A stretch of DNA of 12,773 nucleotides from Trueperaceae bacterium (GCA_007121175.1 SKMG01000284.1:1-12773); one strand, 5' to 3'; positions 6,782 to 12,426 are shown, counted from the first letter of the stretch. A program made the numbers and translations. The notes: a model not told the origin generated them from the letters alone.

Positions 6782-7398
6782 GTCGGCGCCCGTGCCCGGG
6801 CCCACCTCCTGCGAGGCGGCTGCAGGAGCTCGACGCGATGCTTCCAGAGGATGATGCCCGCCTGGAGCAGCAGTGCGACGACCATTGCCGGCGCGACCCA
6901 GAGCAGCACGCCGACCAGCATCGCCCCCAACGCGAGCGCCACCGCCCACGCGTCGGGCTCGATCAGCAGGGTCGCCGCTACAATGGCGACGACGGCGACG
7001 AGCGGGATCGTCCAGCCGGTCAGCCCGATCCAGGTGCCCAGCGTGACCGCCAGGGCCTTGCCGCCGCGGAACCCGAGGAACGGCGAGAACGCCGCGCCAG
7101 CGACCGGCAGCGCCGCGACCAGCGCCAGCGCGCCGCCGGACAGGCCGAACGTGGCCTCAGCAATCACGACCGGCAGCACGCCCTTGGTCACGTCGAGCAG
7201 CAGCACCGGGATACCCAGCGCCAGCCCGCCCGCGCGGAACGCGTTCGTCGCGCCAGGGTTGCCGTCACCGACCTCCCGCAGGTCTCGCCCGGCCAGTAGG
7301 CGAATGATCCACGCGGAGAAGGGCAGCGCGCCGCTCACGAATGCGACCAGCGACGCAAGCGCGGCACTTCCCAACAGGCTCGACGATGGCACGTCCAC
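6778..7398 (-). CDS. Divergent PlsY-like acyltransferase
   Basis: A 206-residue polytopic protein of the PlsY (acyl-phosphate:glycerol-3-phosphate acyltransferase) family, which makes lysophosphatidic acid in the membrane. Motif 1 is recognisable as GALPFSAWIIR...VGDGNPGATNAFRAGG (23-58) and motif 2 as LLLDVTKGVLPV (66-77). Motif 3 is altered: where PlsY has G-H-x-F-P-x-F-x-x-F-x-G-G-K-G, this protein has GAAFSPFLGFRGGKA (101-115). The conserved histidine is therefore A102, and GGKG reads GGKA. The GSGN of motif 1 reads GDGN. The GTG at 7398 is preceded by AAGGCGG with 6 bases spacing, and an in-frame stop lies just upstream. A housekeeping plsY is probably elsewhere; this copy may act on another substrate. 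Confidence 0.82.
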   Translation of the reverse strand: MDVPSSSLLGSAALASLVAFVSGALPFSAWIIRLLAGRDLREVGDGNPGATNAFRAGGLALGIPVLLLDVTKGVLPVVIAEATFGLSGGALALVAALPVAGAAFSPFLGFRGGKALAVTLGTWIGLTGWTIPLVAVVAIVAATLLIEPDAWAVALALGAMLVGVLLWVAPAMVVALLLQAGIILWKHRVELLQPPRRRWARARAPT

Positions 7399-7418
7399 AG
7401 AGCGCCGCCTTCGAGATC

Positions 7419-7424
7419 ATGCTA
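7419..7424 (-). promoter_or_regulatory. -10 box of the PlsY-like/glycosyltransferase operon
   Basis: TAGCAT on the minus strand lies 20 bases before the GTG at 7398, giving a short leader that keeps an SD (AAGGCGG). The expected -35 window (7442-7447) falls inside the 34-bp dyad rather than in a TTGACA-like sequence. The preceding GCGCGG matches the context of the opposite -10 box at 7481. Confidence 0.55.
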
Positions 7425-7439
7425 CCGCGCACGTGGGCC

Positions 7440-7473
7440 CTCGGCCGGGCGAGCAGCTGCGCGGCCGGCCGAG
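7440..7473. promoter_or_regulatory. 34-bp dyad between the two divergent operons, likely operator
   Basis: A near-perfect palindrome: outer arms CTCGGCCGG (7440-7448) and CCGGCCGAG (7465-7473) are exact inverse complements, and the centre is GCAGCTGC (7453-7460) with the same axis at 7456.5. In total 15 of 17 positions per arm pair. It covers the expected -35 positions of both promoters (7442-7447 and 7458-7463), neither of which has a recognisable -35 hexamer. This suits a dimeric or tetrameric regulator controlling both operons together. Activation or repression cannot be told. Confidence 0.6.
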
Positions 7474-7480
7474 CGCGTGG

Positions 7481-7486
7481 TAGCAT
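7481..7486 (+). promoter_or_regulatory. -10 box of the four-gene plus-strand operon (leaderless)
   Basis: TAGCAT lies 9 bases before the GTG at 7496, and no SD is visible in front of that codon, so the first gene is probably leaderless. The box and its GCGNGG context (11 of 12 bases) repeat the divergent -10 box at 7424-7419. Confidence 0.55.
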
Positions 7487-7495
7487 CCGCCGTCC

Positions 7496-7942
7496 GTGGA
7501 CGTGCTCTCCGTCGTGCTCATCGCCTTCGGTACGCTGGAGCTCCTCAACGTGCTGACGCTCTACCTCGCGCCCGGCTCCCGCCGGGCCAATGCGCTGGGG
7601 GTCTTCCGGGCCTTCGAGCAATCGAAGGCGGATCCCGAGGTCCACGCCCTGGTGCGGTACCTGGTCGACTGGGTGGCCGGCACCAAGTTGATCTTCATCG
7701 TGCTGCTCATCGGTATCATCATCACCGGGTCGCCTGCGACCAAGGTGTTCAGCGCCATCGCCCTCATGTTCTCGATCCTGACCTTCTACTCGCGCCTCTA
7801 TCCCGCCATCACCGAGATGGACCGGGCGGGGCAGATCGTGCCGCGCGGCTACTCGCGCACTCTGGCGCTCACCATTGCGGGCTTCGTGATCGTGTTCGCC
7901 GTCGCGGTCGTGGTCTACCTGGTGACGGGCGCAGCAGGATGA
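7496..7942 (+). CDS. Four-helix membrane protein of unknown function
   Basis: A 148-residue hydrophobic protein that I do not recognise as a named family. Hydrophobic segments fall at about 3-25, 64-80, 84-102 and 122-145. Between helices 1 and 2 is a charged loop (FRAFEQSKADPEVHALVRYLVDW), probably cytoplasmic or at the membrane surface. The GTG at 7496 is chosen because it lies 9 bases after the TAGCAT box; the GTG at 7502 is a possible alternative. The stop overlaps the start of the next gene (ATGA), which makes it the first gene of the SnoaL-like/SDR/FAD operon. It may anchor or supply substrate to the soluble enzymes encoded after it. That role is a guess from context. Confidence 0.75.
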   Translation: MDVLSVVLIAFGTLELLNVLTLYLAPGSRRANALGVFRAFEQSKADPEVHALVRYLVDWVAGTKLIFIVLLIGIIITGSPATKVFSAIALMFSILTFYSRLYPAITEMDRAGQIVPRGYSRTLALTIAGFVIVFAVAVVVYLVTGAAG

Positions 7943-8370
7943 AGCTGACCCCGGACTCGGTGAGGGAGCTCTGGTCGCTCACCTACAACACCAGCGGCGC
8001 ACCCGACTGGTCGCACCTCTTCCCCTACTATCACGACGACATCGTCTTCCAGGACTGCATCCAGAGAGTCGAGGGGCGCACCGACTTCGAGGCACTCTGC
8101 AACCGGCTCGCGCAGCGCTGCCGCGAACTCCGCATGCGCATCCTCGACGTGTCGCAGACGGGAAATGTCATCTTCCTGGAGTGGGAGATGACGCTCATGT
8201 TCCAGCGCTGGCCCAGCTCGACGCTGCACGGCTGCAGCCGCTTGACCCTGGACGGGGACGGCCTGATCGTCGAGCAGCGCGACTACTACGACCTCTGGGG
8301 CGACATCTTCGACAACATCCCCCGGTTCGCCGCCATCTACCGCGCCTTCATGCGGCGGAGGTTCGGGTAG
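7939..8370 (+). CDS. SnoaL/NTF2-like fold protein
   Basis: A 143-residue protein with the pattern of small NTF2-like cone-fold proteins (SnoaL-like cyclases, ketosteroid-isomerase-like and related domains). The N-terminal helix is followed by HLFPYYHDDIVFQDCIQRVEG (27-47), where the FxD-type strand and G-rich turn are typical. The end has LHGCSRLTLDGDGLIVEQRDYYDLWG (96-121). The G.S.L.....G.I...RDYYD pattern recalls, from memory, NTF2-like proteins encoded beside SDR, FAD-oxidoreductase and cyclopropane-fatty-acid-synthase-like genes in Proteobacteria. The reaction is unknown: it could be an isomerase, a cyclase, or a binding partner. The start overlaps the previous stop by 4 bp, and the stop lies 3 bp before the SDR start. 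Confidence 0.78.
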   Translation: MKLTPDSVRELWSLTYNTSGAPDWSHLFPYYHDDIVFQDCIQRVEGRTDFEALCNRLAQRCRELRMRILDVSQTGNVIFLEWEMTLMFQRWPSSTLHGCSRLTLDGDGLIVEQRDYYDLWGDIFDNIPRFAAIYRAFMRRRFG

Positions 8371-8373
8371 GCC

Positions 8374-9315
8374 GTGTTCACGTACCTCGCCGAGTACCGC
8401 ATGGACGACATGAAGGCCATGGTTCGCAACCACCGCACGCCGCACCATCGGACCACGTCCTCGTTGGCGGGGAAGACGGTCGTCATCTCGGGCTCCACCT
8501 CCGGCGTCGGGCTGGCCGCCGCCGCGGAGGTCGCACGCTTTGGGGGGCGACTGGTACTGCTGGCGCGCGACGAGGCGAAGGCGCTGGCCGTGCGGGCGCG
8601 GTTGGAAGACGACTTCGGCGCCGACGTCTCGCACTGGCTGGCGGACTTCTCGCGGCTCTCGGAGGTCCACCAGGTGGCTGAGGCGCTGCTTCGCAGCGTC
8701 GGCAGCATCGACGTGCTCATCAACAGCGCCGGCCTCCACTCCACCCGCAGGATCCGTACGGAGGAGGGCTTCGAGCTCAGCTTCTGCGTCAACCACCTCG
8801 CCCCCTTCGTGCTCACGCATCGGCTGCTGGGCGGCATGCGGGCGCGCGGTGCGGGGCGCGTCATCCAGGTCAACTCCCAGGGCCACCGGTTCGCCGGCCT
8901 CGCGCTCGACGACCTGGCCTGGCGCCGGCGGATCTACACCGGGTTGCGCGCCTACGGCGCCTCGAAGACCGCCCAGCTGCTCTCCGTGTGGGAGTTCGCG
9001 GAGCGGCTCGAGGAGAGCGGTGTCACCATCAACGCGATGCACCCCGGCGAGGTCCGCACGGCGATCGGCAGCAACAACGGTCCGCTGTACCGCGCCTACC
9101 AGCAGCGCGTGCTCAAGCGCTGGCTCGGGGACCCGCGCGTCTCCGGCGAGTCGCTGCACTACCTCGCCGCCGCACCGGAGCTCGAGGGCGTCTCGGGCCG
9201 CTACTTCAACCGCACCCACTGCGAGAAGCCTGCACCGCACGCGCTCGACCGGGTGGTGGGCCGGCGCCTCTGGCAGCAGACGCTCGAGCTGACGGGGTTG
9301 GCCGATGACCTATGA
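8374..9315 (+). CDS. Short-chain dehydrogenase/reductase, retinol-dehydrogenase-like
   Basis: A 313-residue classical SDR, an NAD(P)(H)-dependent alcohol/carbonyl oxidoreductase. The cofactor loop SGSTSGVG is at 39-46 (TGxxxGIG in most members), followed by LLARDEAK (62-69), which includes the R65 often seen in NADP-preferring RDH-like enzymes. NSAG is at 117-120. The catalytic residues are S168 (VNSQGH), Y194 and K198 (YGASK). INAMHPGEVRT resembles the retinol dehydrogenase 11-14/WW-oxidoreductase branch, whose members act on long hydrophobic alcohols. About 30 residues precede the Rossmann fold. The GTG at 8374 is preferred because it follows the previous stop by 3 bp and has GGAGG 12 bases upstream; the ATG at 8401 is the alternative. 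The 3' end overlaps the FAD gene by 11 bp. Confidence 0.9.
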   Translation: MFTYLAEYRMDDMKAMVRNHRTPHHRTTSSLAGKTVVISGSTSGVGLAAAAEVARFGGRLVLLARDEAKALAVRARLEDDFGADVSHWLADFSRLSEVHQVAEALLRSVGSIDVLINSAGLHSTRRIRTEEGFELSFCVNHLAPFVLTHRLLGGMRARGAGRVIQVNSQGHRFAGLALDDLAWRRRIYTGLRAYGASKTAQLLSVWEFAERLEESGVTINAMHPGEVRTAIGSNNGPLYRAYQQRVLKRWLGDPRVSGESLHYLAAAPELEGVSGRYFNRTHCEKPAPHALDRVVGRRLWQQTLELTGLADDL

Positions 9316-10912
9316 CGTCGTGGTCGTCGGCGGCGGGGCCGCTGGCCTGACCGCCGCGGCCTACGCCGCCCGAGCGGGACGGAGCGTGGCGCTGTTCGAG
9401 CGGCAGGCGCGGCTCGGCGGCGTGGTGCAGTCCGTGGAGCGCGACGGGTTCGTCTTCGACCTGGGCCTACGGGCGATCGAGAGTGCGGGCATCGTGCTGC
9501 CCATGCTCGAGGAGCTCGGGCTGCGCCTGGACTGGGTCCGCAGCCCGGTGTCGATCGGGATCGAGGACCAGATCATCCGCGTCGACTCACGGGCGTCGCT
9601 CGAGGACTACCGCGGTCTGCTGCGGCGCTTCTACCCGGGCAGCGCAGATGGCGTCGACCGGATCCTCGCTGTGATCGAACGGATCATGCGCGACATGGAC
9701 GTGCTCTACGGCATCGACAACCCGCTGTTCAAGGACCCCGCGCGCGACCGCGCCTACCTGTTCGGGACGCTGCTACCGTGGATGCCGCGGTTCCTCGCCA
9801 CCATCGGTCGGATCAACCGCATGTCCGGCCCGGTCGAGGCGCTGCTCGAGGAGCTGACCGACGACCCGAGCCTCAGGAGCATCGTCGGCCAGCACTTCTT
9901 CCGCGCCACCCCGGCGTTCTTCGCGATGAGCTACTTCAGCGTCTACCTCGACTACCTCTATCCGCGCGGCGGCACCGCGGCGCTGATGCGGCTACTCGAG
10001 AACTTCGTCCGCGAGCAGGGCGCCGAAGTGCGGACCGAGCTGCCGATCGTCGCCGTCGATCCCGAGACCAGGGAGGTCACCGACCGGGAAGGCGGCGTTT
10101 GGGGCTACCGCAGCCTGATCTGGTGCGGCGATTTGAAGACGCTCTACCGGTCCATTGTGATCGGCGCCTTCAGCGATCCACGCCTCGCCCGGGCGGCGGT
10201 GCGCCGTCGCGAGGAGCTGGAGGCCTGCTCCGGGAGCGACTCGGTGCTATCGCTCTTCCTCTCGGTCGACGAAGACCCGGAGGCCTTCCGGGCCGTCTCG
10301 GAGGGGCACCTCTTCTACTCGCCCGATGCTCGCGGTCTGCATGACCTGCGCACGCGCGGCCTGGCCTCGCTACTCGCCGAACTCGGGGACGGAGAGTTTC
10401 CGCTCGAGGGGCTGACCGCATACCTCGACGCGTTCTTCGCCCGCACCACCTACGAAGTGTCGATCCCGGCGCTGAAGGATCCGTCGCTGGCGCCGCCGGG
10501 GAAGACGGGGCTGATCGTGAGCAGCCTGTTCGACTTTCGCCTCACCCGCCGCATCCGGGAGGCCGGCTGGTATGACGCCTTCCGCGAGCACGCCGCCGAC
10601 GCCATGATCTCGGCGCTCGCGGCCCGGCTCTACCCAGGGCTGGGGGTGAAGGTGCGCTCGCACTTCATGACGACGCCCGTGACGATCGAGGAGTGGACCG
10701 GCAACAGCGATGGCGCCATCGTCGGCTGGGCCTTCGACGCCCCTCGCATGCCGGCGGTCCACCAGATGCAGTGGGTCTCCCGCTCGGTGCTCACGCCCAT
10801 CTCCGACGTCCTCCAGGCCGGGCAGTGGGCCTACAGCCCCGGCGGCCTGCCGATGGCGTTCCTCACCGGCAAGTTGGCGGCCAACCGCGCACTCGCGCGG
10901 CGCGGGCGGTGA
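9305..10912 (+). CDS. FAD-dependent oxidoreductase, CrtI/retinol-saturase-like
   Basis: A 535-residue flavoprotein of the phytoene desaturase/carotene isomerase/retinol saturase superfamily, which desaturates, isomerises or saturates conjugated polyenes and long-chain lipids. The N-terminal dinucleotide-binding fold is intact: VVVVGGGAAGLTAAAYAARAG (5-25, GxGxxG at 9-14), E32 for the ribose, and RLGGVVQS (36-43). The C-terminal FAD-contact region is at about 495-528: LQAGQWAYSPGGLPMAFLTGKLAA, the usual superfamily ending. The middle has the mobile helical region (about 120-215) expected for a hydrophobic substrate. Which activity it has cannot be decided from these motifs. It is the last gene of the operon, overlaps the SDR gene by 11 bp, and is followed by a GC-rich hairpin. 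Confidence 0.87.
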   Translation: MTYDVVVVGGGAAGLTAAAYAARAGRSVALFERQARLGGVVQSVERDGFVFDLGLRAIESAGIVLPMLEELGLRLDWVRSPVSIGIEDQIIRVDSRASLEDYRGLLRRFYPGSADGVDRILAVIERIMRDMDVLYGIDNPLFKDPARDRAYLFGTLLPWMPRFLATIGRINRMSGPVEALLEELTDDPSLRSIVGQHFFRATPAFFAMSYFSVYLDYLYPRGGTAALMRLLENFVREQGAEVRTELPIVAVDPETREVTDREGGVWGYRSLIWCGDLKTLYRSIVIGAFSDPRLARAAVRRREELEACSGSDSVLSLFLSVDEDPEAFRAVSEGHLFYSPDARGLHDLRTRGLASLLAELGDGEFPLEGLTAYLDAFFARTTYEVSIPALKDPSLAPPGKTGLIVSSLFDFRLTRRIREAGWYDAFREHAADAMISALAARLYPGLGVKVRSHFMTTPVTIEEWTGNSDGAIVGWAFDAPRMPAVHQMQWVSRSVLTPISDVLQAGQWAYSPGGLPMAFLTGKLAANRALARRGR

Positions 10913-10918
10913 GGGCGG

Positions 10919-10938
10919 GCACCGCAGGAGGGCGGTGC
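10919..10938 (+). terminator. GC-rich hairpin after the FAD oxidoreductase gene
   Basis: Perfect 7-bp arms GCACCGC (10919-10925) and GCGGTGC (10932-10938) enclose a six-base loop, AGGAGG, starting 7 bp after the stop codon. The position suits a terminator or 3'-end stabiliser of the four-gene operon. No U-tract follows, so it is not a textbook intrinsic terminator. The right arm overlaps the first 23-bp repeat. Confidence 0.45.
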
Positions 10939-11050
10939 TGCGAATCGTAGCGTGGGAGTGCTGCGAACCGTAGCGTAGGAGTCGTGCGAATCGTAGCGTA
11001 AGAGTGCTGCGAGTCGTCGCGTAGAAGTGTTGCGAATCGTAGCGTAGAAA
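10936..11050. repeat. Five tandem 23-bp repeats upstream of the ATPase gene
   Basis: Five contiguous units begin at 10936, 10959, 10982, 11005 and 11028, all exactly 23 bp. The core is TGCTGCGAATCGTAGCGTAG with a few substitutions per unit; for example GAACCG in unit 2, TCGTG at the start of unit 3, and GTCGTCG in unit 4. Within each unit GCTGCG-AAT-CGTAGC forms an imperfect dyad. A sixth, very degraded unit may follow at 11051-11073. An inverted half copy, ATTCGCAGCA, stands at 11081-11090 inside the promoter of the next gene. There are no unique spacers, so this is not CRISPR. It resembles an iteron-like regulator-binding array. Confidence 0.85.
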
Positions 11051-11067
11051 CCTGGCGTTTCGTCGTG

Positions 11068-11096
11068 TTGACAAGCGACAATTCGCAGCATAGCCT
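11068..11096 (+). promoter_or_regulatory. Strong leaderless promoter of the AAA/DUF4143 gene
   Basis: A consensus TTGACA (11068-11073) is followed by a 17-base spacer and TAGCCT (11091-11096), and the ATG comes 6 bases later with no SD. This is the best-formed promoter in the window. The last ten bases of its spacer (ATTCGCAGCA, 11081-11090) are the inverse complement of the repeat core TGCTGCGAAT, so a repeat-binding protein could block or tune it. Confidence 0.75.
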
Positions 11097-11102
11097 TTCA
11101 CC

Positions 11103-12365
11103 ATGACCCTCAGGAGCGGAGCCGTGTACCTGCCTCGGGTGGTCGATGCGGAGCTCGACGTCCTCCTCCGAGGTGCGCCAGCCATCGCCCTGGAGGGTCC
11201 GAAAGGTGTCGGAAAGACGGCCACGGCAGTTCGGCGGGCGAAGCACGTGCTCGAGCTCGACGACCCCCTGCAGTGCACACTGCTGGAGGCGGATCCGGAA
11301 CGCCTTGCGCGTGGTCCGCACCCAGTGCTGCTCGACGAGTGGCAGCGGTTCCCGCGCTCCTGGGACCTGGTGCGCCGCAGTGTGGACGCTGACTCGCGTC
11401 CGGGCCGCGTACTGCTCACCGGTAGCGCCGTGCCGGTCGGCGTGCCGATTCACAGCGGTGCGGGCCGCATTCTGACCTTGCGCATGCGTCCGCTGTCGCT
11501 CGCCGAGCGGCAGTTGGTGGCGCCGACGGTCAGCCTCGCCGCCATGCTCACCGGTGATCGCCCTCTGGTCACCGGCACTTCACCCTTGTCGCTGGTCGAC
11601 TATGCACAGGAGATCGTCGCTTCGGGTTTCCCCGCCATTCGAGGCACCTCGGGGCGCGTACGACGCGGGTTGCTCGACGGCTACATCCAGCGCGTAGTGG
11701 CACGCGACTTCGCGGACCAGGGCAGGAGCGTGCGGCAGCCAGAGGCGCTGCTCGGATGGCTACGGGCATACGCTGCGGCGACGGCCACCAGCGCCAGCTA
11801 CCAGTCGCTGTTGGACGCCGCCAACCCCGGTGAGGCTGAGCGCCCCGCCCGGTCCACTGTCGTCGCGCAACGTGCGGTCCTCGAGCAACTCTGGATCATC
11901 GATCCGCAGCCGGCATGGCTGCCGACGCGCAACCCGCTCACGCGGCTCGGTCAGGCGCCCAAGCACCACCTCGCGGATCCGGCCCTTGCTGCGCGCCTGC
12001 TCGGCGTCGATGCCTCCGCGCTCATCGACTCACGCGTCGAGCTGTTCGGCCAGTTCTTCGAGTCATTCGTCACGCTGGCCGTACGCGTCTACGCCCAGCC
12101 GGCGGAGGCACGCGTGCTGCACCTGCGAACCAGGAACGGCGACCGCGAGATCGACCTGATCGTGGAGCGTGACGATGGCCGCGTGCTCGCTATGGAGGTG
12201 AAGCTCTCGCCGGTCGTGCGTGACGAGGACGTGCGGCATCTGCACTGGCTGCGCGAGCGGCTCGGTCGCTTGCTCTTGGATGCGGTCGTCGTAACCACCG
12301 GCCGCGAGGCGTACCGCCGTACCGACGGCATGGCGATCGTGCCTGCGGCCCTGCTGGGGCCGTAG
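11103..12365 (+). CDS. AAA_14/DUF4143 ATPase with PD-(D/E)XK-like C-terminus
   Basis: A 420-residue stand-alone ATPase of the widespread AAA_14 + DUF4143 type; biological role unknown. The N-terminal P-loop domain has Walker A GPKGVGKT (32-39), Walker B HPVLLDEWQR (73-82), the sensor-like VLLTGSA (103-109) and the family stretch GAGRILTLRMRPLSLAE (119-135). The C-terminal DUF4143 region has FFESFVTLAVRVYA, then HLRTRNGDREIDLIV and VLAMEVKLS. E349/D351 and E365-x-K367 have the spacing of a PD-(D/E)XK nuclease-like core, so it may bind or cut nucleic acid. The start is set by the leaderless promoter. It stands alone, convergent with the serine dehydratase gene, behind a five-unit repeat array. 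Family members are scattered and mobile; a role in defence or genome maintenance is speculation. Confidence 0.88.
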   Translation: MTLRSGAVYLPRVVDAELDVLLRGAPAIALEGPKGVGKTATAVRRAKHVLELDDPLQCTLLEADPERLARGPHPVLLDEWQRFPRSWDLVRRSVDADSRPGRVLLTGSAVPVGVPIHSGAGRILTLRMRPLSLAERQLVAPTVSLAAMLTGDRPLVTGTSPLSLVDYAQEIVASGFPAIRGTSGRVRRGLLDGYIQRVVARDFADQGRSVRQPEALLGWLRAYAAATATSASYQSLLDAANPGEAERPARSTVVAQRAVLEQLWIIDPQPAWLPTRNPLTRLGQAPKHHLADPALAARLLGVDASALIDSRVELFGQFFESFVTLAVRVYAQPAEARVLHLRTRNGDREIDLIVERDDGRVLAMEVKLSPVVRDEDVRHLHWLRERLGRLLLDAVVVTTGREAYRRTDGMAIVPAALLGP

Positions 12366-12374
12366 CGGCTTGGC

Positions 12375-12423
12375 AGCGACGGGCGCCACCCGGTCCAGTA
12401 GCGACGGGCGCCAACCCGCTCCC
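12375..12423. repeat. Two tandem repeats between convergent gene ends
   Basis: Two copies of AGCGACGGGCGCCAMCC, followed by a CGSTCC-like end, start at 12375 and 12400 (period 25). They fill most of the 61 bp between the stop codons of the ATPase and the serine dehydratase genes. The core GACGGGCGCCAACCCG (12403-12418) matches GACGGGCGTCAGCCCG at 4185-4200 in 14 of 16 bases, so the same element family occurs twice in the window. A short stem (CGGG/CCCG) is possible. Confidence 0.6.
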
Positions 12424-12426
12424 CCC

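Noticed and set aside
5477..7483. 668-codon plus-strand open frame
   Set aside because: It lies antisense to the GNAT, glycosyltransferase and PlsY-like genes, whose family motifs are clear. Its own translation is low-complexity, rich in R, E and D, as expected for shadow frames in GC-rich DNA.
7915..9240. 441-codon minus-strand open frame
   Set aside because: It is antisense to the SnoaL-like and SDR genes, shows no domain motif, and has the biased composition of a shadow frame.
10919..10938. Textbook rho-independent terminator
   Set aside because: The stem is good but the bases that follow are TGCGAATC, with no U-tract, so only a weak terminator or stabiliser call is made.
10936..11050. 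CRISPR array
   Set aside because: The 23-bp units are directly contiguous with no unique spacers, vary internally, and no cas gene is near.
10370..11419. Minus-strand open frames through the repeat array giving repetitive peptides (LRFA, YDSQH-like)
   Set aside because: The repetitive peptides arise from the 23-bp DNA repeats being read in shifting frames. The frames run antisense into the FAD and ATPase genes and have no plausible start signal.
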